DNA of 64,000 nucleotides from Marinobacter daepoensis DSM 16072 (GTDB taxonomy: Bacteria; Pseudomonadota; Gammaproteobacteria; Pseudomonadales; Oleiphilaceae). Each line of letters opens with the position of its first letter. The stretch's first letter is position 1. The position numbers and the translations under genes were made by a program. Positions 8,479-17,231 of this stretch are shown here, in pieces. The stretch lies in assembly GCF_000421165.1 (NCBI RefSeq), contig NZ_ATWI01000016.1, positions 43,881-107,880 of the forward strand. Direction: 5' to 3'. The notes under the pieces are model-generated. The model was not told the origin of the DNA and did no database searches. It was given only the letters and a program-made list of their open reading frames with translations.

Positions 8479-11413
8479 TTCGCACTCAAGCCCCGGCGCA
8501 TTTGCTTTTGGTATCCGCCGCCTCGTGCTGGTGGATTCCGCAGGCTTCTGTTACGTCGAAATCCCGGTGGACAACCATGGCTTGATTCTGGGGCCGGGAA
8601 ACCTTGGGAAATCCAGTCTTCTGAACTCCTTGCGCCTGTTTTTGCTGCCGGAAAACAATTTCAGGAACAGCCGGAAGAAGTTTGCGTTCCGCAACGCCAG
8701 TGCTGGTAGCTTCTATTCCAATGAAGAAAGTTACCAACACTATTTTCCAAGCCAGTTCAGTTTTCTGATCATGGAGGCTGACAATCCTGCCGGCACTCAT
8801 TGCCAGATTCTGTACCGTGACAATGCCAGTCAGCTCAGCTACGGCCGGGCGTTTGTGCCGGTGAATTATGACCAGCTTCGGCCCCTGTTCTGGAATGGCG
8901 AGGACGACGAGGGAATCGGCCAGGCCGTGCCCGAACTTTCGTTCAGCCGGCTTTCCGGAGCATTGAAAAAACTTTCAAAAGACACTCGATTGGTCAACGA
9001 CCCGGCAAAGCTCAAGTCCATGCTTTACAGCAGTGAGTTGATGAACGCCGAGGCCGTGCGATATTCCGTGCTGCCTTTGGGGGAGTCTGATGAACGCCGG
9101 GTGCAGTCGCTACGTACTCTGATATTGCTGTTGTTCGAGATGAAAGCGGACGACCGGGCCATGGCCAACGCGGTGGCCAGCATCATTGAGGCCGACAAGA
9201 AGTTTGTCGACGATGCCTTTGATTTCAATATTGACGATTTTCTCAACCGTCACGATCAACTGAAACAGCAGCAGCTTCAGTTTAACCGGATTGAAAAAGA
9301 GCGTCCGCGTTTTGAGAAACTGAACCGGGACTACCAGGCCTACCAGCATTTGCTGCGAACCCAGCACGAATTTGCCGCGTTTCGGGATGGGGTTTCGAAT
9401 GGCCTTCAGGAAATCGGGGTCAAGCGACAAAAAGCGCTGGACGTATACAACGACCAGAATCAGACGTTGCGCCACGTGCTGCAGACCTTGAAAAATCTGG
9501 AGCAGGAAACCAGCAGTCTGAAGGGAGAAATCCGTTCTGCTGAGCGGCGCATCAAGCAGGCTGAGCAGAGCCAGAAAGACGGTGATTTGCTGGTCTCTCA
9601 ATACGGCGAGATGTCGCTCCAAGACATTGAAAATATACAGAGAGAAGAGCTTGAGGGCAGGCGGGCGCATCTGGCGGCCCTCAGAAGTGCCGCTCAGGCA
9701 GAAATCCGTCTTGCAGAGATTCAGCGCAAAAAGCAGGACCTGAACCACAAGCTTGTCAGCCTGAAGGACCGGGAAAGCAAACAGAAGTGGCAGTTACAGA
9801 ACCAGCTTGACGAAGCCACGGCTGCGCCACTGCGGGCGGTGGACCCCCGGCTGATGATGGCCAGCCCGGGGCAGGATCTGGATGCGGGCAGTAAAGCAGC
9901 GATTGAGGCTTTCGCCCGGTTGTTTGTTCCCGGTGCTCGGGGATACGACTGGTTTGATACCGAGTATCGGGCGGAGCCGGCCAGACAGGCAAACTTTGCC
10001 GATCAGCGCCAGCGCCTTGAAGGAGAGCTGAATGGTCTGGAGAGAGAATGGTCAGAGTTGTCAGACACGGCTAACCAGGAACACGACCGGCCCCGCCTGA
10101 TTGAGCGAACGGAGAAGGAAATCCGGGCCATCGAGAAAGACCTTGAGACCTTGAGGCGGTATCCGGCTGCCGAGACTACGTTGAAGGACGCCACCGAGGA
10201 AAAACTGGCCGCAGAAGAGCAGCTCGCCAAACTGGCGGAGCAGGGTGAGCAAGAGCATGAGAAACAGGATGCGCTGACTCGAAAGGCTGGTAACGCCAAA
10301 GCAGAGAAAGAGCGCATTGAAGAGCGTGAGCGGGAATTGGCAGGCCTGAGCCGAAGCGTTGCCACCGTTGAACACCGTTTTCCGCATCTGAAGGTGGTGA
10401 AGGCGGAACAGGCACTGACAGTGGATGAAGTATCCGTCTCGACGTTTGATGACCTTCAGGCTCATCTGGATCACCTGGAAGAGCGGCGTCGTTCCATTCT
10501 CGACCACCTGCGGCAGTTTGTGTACCTGGGCATTCATGAGGACAGCGATGGGGAGTTGCAGAAAGACAGCCCCTCTTCCTCGGTGATCCGGGAGGCCTTC
10601 AAGAGTCTTTCGGATCTTTTTGCGGGCATGATTGAACGGTGGCGTGTGCTGGAAGAGCAGATTGCGATTCACAACGAAACCGTCGCCAGCTACCGGCAGG
10701 CTCTGAAATCCAATCACGAACACATTGCCCGTTTCGAATCGCAACTGAACCGGGAACTGGACGGGGTCCGCATTAACGACCTGGTTGAGATTCGTGTTGA
10801 TATTCACACCGACCCAAAATTCCGCAATCTTGTCGAAGAAGCTAATAACATCGACCCTTATGGGCATCAGTTGCAGTCCGACGCGTTCTACGATCGTTTG
10901 CGGGTGTTTGTGGCAGACTTTTTCGGTGAGCAGGGCGGTAACAAACGCCTGACTATGGATAAAGTGATCACGGGCATTTCTTACCGCACTCGCAAGGAGA
11001 ATGCAGTGGGTCTGGATAAGAAAGGGCAGTCTACCTCTACCACGGCGCTGATCAATCTGGAACTCGTTTATCGACTGCTCAAACGGGTGCTTTACCCGGG
11101 TGTCCAGTTGTCCTTTCCGATGGTGCTGGACGAACTGGCAAGCGTGGACATCAGCCAGATGCCATCGCTGTTGGACCGGCTGGGCAAACAGGGATTCAAT
11201 CTGTTCTCTGCCGCAACTCACAGCGCCAGTGCTGAGGTAATTTACCTGATTGGCCGCCACCTGGAGGTGGGGCAGATGAGAACGGCCAGGCCATACAGTC
11301 CGCAGCGCACTCTGGTTTTCTGGGGCGGCGCAGAAGGCTTTACGAGTGGTGATGGCCTCAGCCAGTGGGTAGACCAGACCCAGAACAGCCTGCTGGAACC
11401 TGCGAATGAGTAA
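8471..11413 (+). CDS. SMC-like ATPase, MksB/JetC family
   Basis: A 980-residue SMC-type ATPase. Walker A is GPGNLGKSS at 41-49 (K47). Heptad-rich coiled-coil arms run from about 258-450 and 506-630, with a globular break (about 452-505, around PGARGYDWFDTEY) in the place of a hinge. The C-terminal head has a signature-like GQSTSTTAL (about 852-859) and Walker B PMVLDELASVD (D887, E888), followed by a switch-histidine region ATHS. The N-terminal address (FGIRRLVLVDSAGF) and the short coils fit MksB/JetC rather than MukB or canonical SMC. The protein should form a ring with the two downstream genes and translocate on DNA. The gene overlaps both neighbours by eight bases (ATGACTGA and ATGAGTAA), showing strong translational coupling. 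Confidence 0.85.
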   Translation: MTDSHSSPGAFAFGIRRLVLVDSAGFCYVEIPVDNHGLILGPGNLGKSSLLNSLRLFLLPENNFRNSRKKFAFRNASAGSFYSNEESYQHYFPSQFSFLIMEADNPAGTHCQILYRDNASQLSYGRAFVPVNYDQLRPLFWNGEDDEGIGQAVPELSFSRLSGALKKLSKDTRLVNDPAKLKSMLYSSELMNAEAVRYSVLPLGESDERRVQSLRTLILLLFEMKADDRAMANAVASIIEADKKFVDDAFDFNIDDFLNRHDQLKQQQLQFNRIEKERPRFEKLNRDYQAYQHLLRTQHEFAAFRDGVSNGLQEIGVKRQKALDVYNDQNQTLRHVLQTLKNLEQETSSLKGEIRSAERRIKQAEQSQKDGDLLVSQYGEMSLQDIENIQREELEGRRAHLAALRSAAQAEIRLAEIQRKKQDLNHKLVSLKDRESKQKWQLQNQLDEATAAPLRAVDPRLMMASPGQDLDAGSKAAIEAFARLFVPGARGYDWFDTEYRAEPARQANFADQRQRLEGELNGLEREWSELSDTANQEHDRPRLIERTEKEIRAIEKDLETLRRYPAAETTLKDATEEKLAAEEQLAKLAEQGEQEHEKQDALTRKAGNAKAEKERIEERERELAGLSRSVATVEHRFPHLKVVKAEQALTVDEVSVSTFDDLQAHLDHLEERRRSILDHLRQFVYLGIHEDSDGELQKDSPSSSVIREAFKSLSDLFAGMIERWRVLEEQIAIHNETVASYRQALKSNHEHIARFESQLNRELDGVRINDLVEIRVDIHTDPKFRNLVEEANNIDPYGHQLQSDAFYDRLRVFVADFFGEQGGNKRLTMDKVITGISYRTRKENAVGLDKKGQSTSTTALINLELVYRLLKRVLYPGVQLSFPMVLDELASVDISQMPSLLDRLGKQGFNLFSAATHSASAEVIYLIGRHLEVGQMRTARPYSPQRTLVFWGGAEGFTSGDGLSQWVDQTQNSLLEPANE

Positions 11414-12821
11414 ACGTTTCAGCACACTGGACACAACGCGGCTTCTGTTCGAGCACCCGAACATTCTGTTCCGGATGATTGAGCGGATGGATCGGAATGA
11501 CGCCCGCTACATTCGTGAGAGCGATCTGGTTTCAGAAGTCATGGATTACAGCCGGAATCTCGGCCGGGCAGACCGCGAGCGGGTGCGGCTGGCCATGAAC
11601 ACGGACAATCTGTTTCGCAGCGGCCTGATTATCGACATCATCAAGGCGGAGGGAGAGCGGCGTCTGGTGTTTCAGGATGCCCTGATTAATCTGATGCGGG
11701 CCTGTAATGCCTCGCTCTATCAGGAGCTGACGGATGCGCGGCTGCGTGGTCATCTGGTGACGTTGAGAGACGTTCGTAACCGGCTGGAAACCAGCAGCTT
11801 CAGCAGCGCTGACCCGGATTACACGGAATTACGGGATGATCTGAATGAGCGGGTCAGTCAGTTGATTGGTTTGTTACGCCAGAACGTGTTGCGAATGCAG
11901 ACCATCAGCGCCCAGTTGGCTGACCTGTCAGGCGACGCCAGTCGGGCGCCGGAGAAATATCTGGAGTTCCGGCATAACCTGTTTGAGCAGATCGTGACCC
12001 TTTACGAACGGCACATCAAGCCCACACTGGTGTTCCTGAACCCTGACACCCGGCTCCCGGATGGCAGCAACCTGTTTGAAACCTTGAGTGTGATGGTTCG
12101 ATTGCTGGAGGATCACGACGATCACAGTCTGGCAGATCAGATTTTTCGCTCATCCATCAGTCTGAATGCCTTGTACAAGCCCATTCAGGCCGTCGCTCAG
12201 GAAGTTGAACATTTTCTGAGGAAGACTCGCCGGGGAATGGTGCAGTACAACGCCATGGAGCATTTCTTCGGGCAGTTGCGTGTTCTGAAAGACGATACCG
12301 AGACTCTGAGTCTGCGCCGGAAATGGCTGGAAGGCAGTGATTTTGCCCGCGCCAACGGATTCCTGGTGGGGCTTCGCTCCCAGCCAAGGCCCCGCCACTA
12401 TGCTTTCGGCCAGTCTTCAAGCTACTACCAGTTACTGTTTAGTGAACTGGCCCTGCGCCGGAATGACTTGCGCCGGAAGGCTGAAATTCCGGTTCTGCAG
12501 GAGGTTGGCGGCAGTGGTCGGGGAGCTCGGATCGATGTGCAGCGTATAAACCAGCTGTACCAGTGGCTGGAAACGCTGGATCTGCGGCCAACCGGGGATC
12601 TGGTCAGAGAGCTACATGGCCGGCTGGAGGGTTTTATACCCGGTTATCGGTTCCCGGATCTGCTGGCTGCGCTGAACCGCTTGGTGCATTCTCCGCCGGA
12701 GGGAATGCGGGTGGTGACGACCAACCGGTTCCGTATTCTCGAACCGTCCACCGCGAGTGATCAGTTTGTTTATCGTAAACGCCGGTTAGAAGCGGCTTCC
12801 CTGGACTTCACAGAAGAGTAA
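11406..12821 (+). CDS. Kleisin-like subunit, MksF/JetA family
   Basis: A 471-residue protein predicted to be the kleisin that closes the SMC ring. It is almost entirely helical, with a winged-helix-like N-terminus (about 1-80, RYIRESDLVSEVMDYSR then VFQDALINLMRACN), a long helical centre (about 130-300) with charged heptads, and a C-terminal part with RPTGDLVRELHGRLEGF. This arrangement fits MksF/JetA, but I saw no short diagnostic motif; position between the SMC gene and the MksE-like gene is the main argument. Its start overlaps the SMC stop by eight bases and its stop lies four bases before the next gene. Confidence 0.75.
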   Translation: MSKRFSTLDTTRLLFEHPNILFRMIERMDRNDARYIRESDLVSEVMDYSRNLGRADRERVRLAMNTDNLFRSGLIIDIIKAEGERRLVFQDALINLMRACNASLYQELTDARLRGHLVTLRDVRNRLETSSFSSADPDYTELRDDLNERVSQLIGLLRQNVLRMQTISAQLADLSGDASRAPEKYLEFRHNLFEQIVTLYERHIKPTLVFLNPDTRLPDGSNLFETLSVMVRLLEDHDDHSLADQIFRSSISLNALYKPIQAVAQEVEHFLRKTRRGMVQYNAMEHFFGQLRVLKDDTETLSLRRKWLEGSDFARANGFLVGLRSQPRPRHYAFGQSSSYYQLLFSELALRRNDLRRKAEIPVLQEVGGSGRGARIDVQRINQLYQWLETLDLRPTGDLVRELHGRLEGFIPGYRFPDLLAALNRLVHSPPEGMRVVTTNRFRILEPSTASDQFVYRKRRLEAASLDFTEE

Positions 12822-12825
12822 CCTC

Positions 12826-13443
12826 ATGCCTGATTTTTCTGATGCTCTGGATGCCTCACGCACACCGGGCAACACCTCGGACTTTGATCGGATTCTTCCG
12901 ACCCAAAGTGCCGCCGTTTACAGGGAGTTCCAGGCTGGACGTGTGATTGTGCGCGAAGTCTGGGATGGCAATGGGGCCGAGTTGAGGCCTAACCCGCTTT
13001 ATAACCTGCTTTACAATCACTTGTCCCATTTCCGGACGTTGTACGAACATTTGGGCAGCGAGTTGGTTTTCAACGAAACCGGCGCCTTCTTTTTCCTCAA
13101 AGAAAGCAGCGACGAAGACAACGAAGAGCATGATGAAAATGCTTTTCGGGTTCAGGTTGTTTTACTGGTGATTGGTCGCTATTTCGCTCGCAGCGGACGG
13201 GATCTGGATTATCTGGCAAGACCGGAGGCGGGGTTGAATGAGCAGGACCTTGCCGTGCTGGGGGGCGATGAGGAGTATCAGGAGATGTTACGGGCTGCCC
13301 GCTTTGAAAAAGGACTGAGCGAAGCCCTGGATTATCTGGAAAAGCGTCATGTTGTGTTCCGAACAGGCCCGGATCGTTATTTTCTTAGCTCAGCCGGCAT
13401 GTACTTCCTGAGTGTGCTGGTTCAGGAATACGAGCAGGGCTGA
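12826..13443 (+). CDS. MksE/JetB-like condensin subunit
   Basis: The last gene of the SMC-like operon, 205 residues. The length and the pattern of tandem winged-helix (KITE) proteins fit MksE/JetB: an N-terminal domain with NPLYNLLYNHLSHFRTLYEHLG and FNETGAFFFLKE, an acidic linker (SSDEDNEEHDE, about 94-104), then VQVVLLVIGRYFARSG and a second domain ending DRYFLSSAGMYFLS. Such subunits sit as dimers on the kleisin and touch DNA. The gene starts four bases after the kleisin stop and ends five bases before the convergent diguanylate cyclase gene, so the operon stops here. Confidence 0.78.
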   Translation: MPDFSDALDASRTPGNTSDFDRILPTQSAAVYREFQAGRVIVREVWDGNGAELRPNPLYNLLYNHLSHFRTLYEHLGSELVFNETGAFFFLKESSDEDNEEHDENAFRVQVVLLVIGRYFARSGRDLDYLARPEAGLNEQDLAVLGGDEEYQEMLRAARFEKGLSEALDYLEKRHVVFRTGPDRYFLSSAGMYFLSVLVQEYEQG

Positions 13444-13448
13444 CAGGG

Positions 13449-15296
13449 TCAGGCGAAGGCCAGGTTATTGCGGCCACTGGCTTTCACGGTGTACATAGCT
13501 TTGTCCGCTCTGGCCAGCAGTATCTCTGCCGTCTGCCCATTATCCGGATACAGGGCGATACCCACCGAGGCGCCGATCTGCACACTCTGGCCCTTAATGT
13601 TAAAGGGCTTATTCAGAACCTGAATGACCTTTCGGGCGATGTGAAGCGCATCATTGTCGTTCCCCAGTGGGCCGGTGATGATCACGAATTCGTCACCGCC
13701 ACGGCGGCCCACAACGTCGTTGGCGCGCATGCTGTGCTTCAGCCGTTTCGCCACGTGGCGCAATAACTCATCGCCGGCCTGGTGGCCCAGGGTGTCGTTC
13801 ACGGGTTTGAATTTGTCGAGGTCCAGAAACATCAGCGCGAAGTGATGATGTTGCCGGCGTGCTTGCTCGATGGCCTGTTCAAGGTGGGTTTCCAGAGCTG
13901 ATCGGTTGGGGAGCCCGGTGAGCTTGTCAAAGTGTGCCAGACGGAACATCTGTTTTTCTGCCTGAACCCGTGCGGTGATATCGCTGAACGTCAGAATCAG
14001 TTGCTGAAACTGCCCCCTGGCGTTGCGTACCGGAGATACGGTTAACAAGTTCGGGGAAGGGGAGCTGCCTGGTGCGGTCAGCCAGACTTCGCCCTGCCAG
14101 GCATTCTCTGCCACGAGATGGCGGTGGATGGCTTCGTGGGTGATTTCCTGGCAATGCGCAGGGTCAATGAACTCCAACAGTTTTTTACCCATAAGCTGCT
14201 TTGGCTCGATGCCGGTTATATCCCCGAAGGCGGGATTGACCCGGATGATTCTCAGGCGCGTATCGCAGATGGCAATGGCTTCGTGAGTATGGTTGAAAAC
14301 CTGCTGTGCCAACCGGAGCTCTTCAGAGGAGCGTGCTATCAGGGAGGCCTGGTCAACGAGAGCGTGTACGAGCGGGCGCAGGGAACGCCAGACCCAGGTG
14401 CCTGCAATGGCCGACAGAAGCATGATCAGCCCCACACTGATCACAATGTCTTTGATAAGGTCGCCGAATACCCTGGACACCCGGGAGTGCATGTGCAACT
14501 CCCAGGGGTATCCTTCAACGGGCCGGACAAAGGCCAGTACACGGGTCCCATCCGACAGGGACGAGCGGAAATGGTCCAACTCGCTGGTTGCCATGATCCT
14601 CTCTTTCTCCGCCAGGCAGCCATCGGGCGGTGTTAGTTGAAACCGTGCCAGGTCGTCCGTAAGGCTGAGCCTGCGTGTGCGCTGGGCATCAAGCAGGCAA
14701 AGGTTCGAATCGGGCCCTGTCTCGAAGGCAGGTTTGAGGGATGCCAGTTCAAACAGGAGTACGTCGTACCCCACGGGTTCGTTGTCATTCTGAATGCTTG
14801 CCATGGTCTGAAGGAGCGGTGTGCCCGCGGGGTTGCCCGGTTCCAGTGCATAGTTCTGGATATCCAGCCCGGAAGGACGGGCCAGATTGGCCGGCAGCCT
14901 GTTCGCCAAGGGGCCGACCCGGATGAGTTCCCGGCCGGAGGCATCAAAGCGGATGATGGCCGCAAGGTTGTCTATGTGGCGTGCGGAGTCTTCAAGCCGG
15001 GGGCGAGTAAGACGTTTGAGAGATTCTGCGGATAAGTGGCCATCCCGGTATTCCGCCATCATCCGGGCTAATTCTGAGCGGCTGGCTGTTTGCAGGGCTA
15101 GCCCCCGATGGTGATCGAAGATGGCTTTGATGCTTTGAGCTTTGGTGTCTGCAACCCGGCTTGCTGATTCTGTAGCCTGCTGATGAATCTGCCTGATCAG
15201 GGGCGTTGATACTGCCACGGCGATAATGCTGCCAGTGAGGACAACTGCGACGATGGCGATCGAGATAATGCGTCGTTTTTGCTCGAATATATCCAT
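13449..15296 (-). CDS. Membrane diguanylate cyclase with PAS and GGDEF domains
   Basis: A 615-residue enzyme that should make cyclic di-GMP. TM1 lies at about 13-35, a large periplasmic sensor region follows to about 280, TM2 is about 283-303, then a cytoplasmic PAS domain (AICDTRLRIIRVNPAFGDITG, about 345-365 onward) and a GGDEF domain. The active site is an intact GGDEF at about 533-537. An RxxD inhibitory site (RAND, about 524-527) sits exactly five residues upstream, so product inhibition is expected. The conserved FDKLTGLPNR opens the domain. There is no EAL domain. The extracellular signal is unknown. The gene is convergent with the SMC-like operon, with a five-base gap, and is monocistronic. 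Confidence 0.93.
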   Translation of the reverse strand: MDIFEQKRRIISIAIVAVVLTGSIIAVAVSTPLIRQIHQQATESASRVADTKAQSIKAIFDHHRGLALQTASRSELARMMAEYRDGHLSAESLKRLTRPRLEDSARHIDNLAAIIRFDASGRELIRVGPLANRLPANLARPSGLDIQNYALEPGNPAGTPLLQTMASIQNDNEPVGYDVLLFELASLKPAFETGPDSNLCLLDAQRTRRLSLTDDLARFQLTPPDGCLAEKERIMATSELDHFRSSLSDGTRVLAFVRPVEGYPWELHMHSRVSRVFGDLIKDIVISVGLIMLLSAIAGTWVWRSLRPLVHALVDQASLIARSSEELRLAQQVFNHTHEAIAICDTRLRIIRVNPAFGDITGIEPKQLMGKKLLEFIDPAHCQEITHEAIHRHLVAENAWQGEVWLTAPGSSPSPNLLTVSPVRNARGQFQQLILTFSDITARVQAEKQMFRLAHFDKLTGLPNRSALETHLEQAIEQARRQHHHFALMFLDLDKFKPVNDTLGHQAGDELLRHVAKRLKHSMRANDVVGRRGGDEFVIITGPLGNDNDALHIARKVIQVLNKPFNIKGQSVQIGASVGIALYPDNGQTAEILLARADKAMYTVKASGRNNLAFA

Positions 15297-15477
15297 GACA
15301 CCCGTTGGGAATGATCCAGTTTATACGATTATGATATCCGTTTTTTGCAACGCATATAACGAGACCCGCTCTGTTTATGTAATGAATATTGACAGGTATC
15401 AACCCTGAGTCGGATCATCGTGCAACCGCGTCCGGGCTGTTCCGTGTAGACTGGCATTTTGGTGACAGGAGCCTCGA

Positions 15478-16494
15478 ATGTCTGACACTGCTTTGCTCAG
15501 CATGGAGCCTCGCCGGAACCTCTTCCGGGTGGTCGTGTCTGCGTTATTGATTGCGTTGCTGATCACGTGGCGGATTGACGTACAGCCGATTGAAGAGCGT
15601 TTGGTTCGTCTGCATGCCGGGGAGGTGTTTGGTCGGAACGCGGAGGTATTGCGCGAACCCGCACCGGTTCTTGCCATACTCCTGGATTATCGGGATGACC
15701 GTTTGCTGATGCTGAAGACTCAGGCCGCGCTGGCGGTCTTTCCGGACCACACGCGCTTTCTCCTGGCATTGTTTGGGGAAGAACCCGAGTTTCAGGAGGC
15801 CCTTCGGGCTCATGGTGAATATCTGATTCCTCCGGTGATGCATTTCTATCAACAGCCTGTAGGTTCGATTGAGATGGTCAATCGCGTTGCGGGCACCGGA
15901 GCGCCGCTGACAGCAGAAGCCCGAGCCTGGTACGCCGTGAATTTTGCCAATAAAGAAGGGCAGGATTTTACTGGCCAGTTTGTGGTGGCGCCGGACGGGA
16001 GTATCAAATGGATCTGGACCGACCGGTTAACCGAAGGCTTCGTCCAGTTTTTTACCAGCGGCATCCGAACGCTCGAATCCCGCTACCGCACGGACCAGCC
16101 AATTCGCGCTGGGGACGTGGGGTGGGCGGCGCTTGATGCGGTTATCATTGGCAGTGCCGTCAAGTTCCTCAAAGCGGGGCGGGCGGCGGCCGCCTCTACC
16201 CGGGCCTCTGCCGTCCCGGTGCGTTCAGCCGCCTATTCATCACGTTTGATGCGGGCTGGACGCATGGCATCGGTGATGGTGAGCAATGCGAAATGGCCGG
16301 CTGTGGCTGCGCTTGCGTACGTTGTGGTCAGGCATCCGGTTCTGCTGAACGACGTATTTGCAGGGGTTGCCCGGGTATTGGGGGTGCCTCCGTGGGCGGT
16401 GCAAGTGCCGGGCTGGTTTCTGGTGATTCTGCCGGTTCTTTTGCTTGTTCGATGGATATTCCGGACGGCGCTCTGGTTCTTGCCGAAGAGATAA
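15478..16494 (+). CDS. Hypothetical membrane protein
   Basis: I do not recognise this 338-residue protein. An N-terminal hydrophobic segment (about 19-35) looks like an uncleaved anchor. Residues about 36-200 form a soluble, presumably periplasmic domain with helical and mixed stretches (LAILLDYRDDRLLMLKTQAAL, HGEYLIPPVMHFYQ). A basic Ala/Arg-rich linker (about 225-265) precedes two or three C-terminal hydrophobic segments (about 272-330). The topology would suit an envelope sensor or stress protein, but no catalytic motif stands out. It is transcribed divergently from the diguanylate cyclase, with a 181-base gap, and is followed 58 bases later by the YdhR-like gene in the same direction. Confidence 0.6.
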   Translation: MSDTALLSMEPRRNLFRVVVSALLIALLITWRIDVQPIEERLVRLHAGEVFGRNAEVLREPAPVLAILLDYRDDRLLMLKTQAALAVFPDHTRFLLALFGEEPEFQEALRAHGEYLIPPVMHFYQQPVGSIEMVNRVAGTGAPLTAEARAWYAVNFANKEGQDFTGQFVVAPDGSIKWIWTDRLTEGFVQFFTSGIRTLESRYRTDQPIRAGDVGWAALDAVIIGSAVKFLKAGRAAAASTRASAVPVRSAAYSSRLMRAGRMASVMVSNAKWPAVAALAYVVVRHPVLLNDVFAGVARVLGVPPWAVQVPGWFLVILPVLLLVRWIFRTALWFLPKR

Positions 16495-16552
16495 GCTGGC
16501 TGTGGAAATGGTTACGGAACGATAAAAGCAAACTGTTTGAGAGGCATCTGAG

Positions 16553-16858
16553 ATGAAAACGCTGTTGCAGGTCGATTTTCCCTTTAATGGACCCTTTGGT
16601 CAGGAAATGGTGGAAGCCATGAAAGAGCTGGCGGAATCCATCGCCCGGGAACCAGGGCTTATCTGGAAGATCTGGACCGAGAACCCCGAAACCTGCGAGG
16701 CCGGGGGAATTTATCTGTTTGAAGACGATGTGTCTGCCAGAACGTATCTGGAACTGCACACCGCCCGCCTGAAGAGCTTCGGGGTCCCGGTGGTGAACGC
16801 CAAGATGTTTCAGGTAAACGATGTCTTATCGGCCATCGATCGGGGGCCGGTGGCCTGA
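16553..16858 (+). CDS. YdhR-like putative monooxygenase
   Basis: A 101-residue protein resembling the YdhR family of dimeric alpha/beta-barrel (ABM-superfamily) proteins, sometimes annotated as putative monooxygenases acting on aromatic compounds. Features are the opening LLQVDFPF, the EPGLIWKIWTENPET core and the GGIYLFEDDVSARTYLELH strand-helix, with the last part KMFQVNDVLSAI. No cofactor-binding motif is expected in this family, and the biochemical activity is not firmly known. It may be co-transcribed with the upstream membrane protein gene. Downstream lies a stretch with only a cytochrome remnant. Confidence 0.82.
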   Translation: MKTLLQVDFPFNGPFGQEMVEAMKELAESIAREPGLIWKIWTENPETCEAGGIYLFEDDVSARTYLELHTARLKSFGVPVVNAKMFQVNDVLSAIDRGPVA

Positions 16859-16892
16859 ACGGCGACCTGCCGGCCACTCATACCTCCGTTTT

Positions 16893-17075
16893 CTAAAGCG
16901 CCGTGGAGTGACAGTCGGCGCACATGGCGTTCCAGTTCTGGTAGCGACCCGTCCAGTGCAGCGCGTCGTCGGGCGCGAATAATTGACCGGGATACCGTGA
17001 GAACAGGCGTTGGCCTCCGTCTTCCTTGTTTCTCGAATCCCAGGGCAATGGTCAGGGCCTGAAGTTGCCCGGGCT
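16893..17075 (-). pseudogene. Decayed fragment of a multiheme cytochrome c gene
   Basis: On the minus strand an open stretch reads PLPWDSRNKEDGG, then RLFSRYPGQLFAPDDALHWT, then GRYQNWNAMCADCHSTAL before TAG at 16895-16893. The CADCH motif and the HWTGRYQNWN phrase match multiheme cytochromes of the TPR/cytochrome-c554-like kind as I remember them. Just upstream, GQLQALT continues the likeness in another frame, so there is also a frameshift. No start codon, signal peptide or other heme sites remain. About 180 bases therefore look like the relic of a much larger gene. It sits head-to-head with the monoheme propeller gene that follows. A chance open frame is possible but unlikely given the length of the match. 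Confidence 0.55.
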
Positions 17076-17231
17076 GGTTGCTGCAGAAGGGGGAGGTGCT
17101 GTAATCACTTTGGAGTCTGTTCTGTTGGCGCGATTTAACAATCATTGTTCGTTTTAGGTTAAGTTTTCGGTCTGGGTTAGGGCATAACATGGTCGCCGTC
17201 TCCGGTGCTGCCGGACCAGGTTAAAACAACA

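Noticed and set aside
10061..11464. Long minus-strand open frame of 467 codons across the SMC-like gene
   Set aside because: It is the shadow of the coding strand. The plus-strand protein has clear Walker motifs and coupled neighbours, and the minus frame has no recognisable domain.
7696..13443. Mobile genomic island carrying the SMC-like operon
   Set aside because: No integrase, transposase or flanking repeat was seen, and the only tRNA gene in the window is over 10 kb away.
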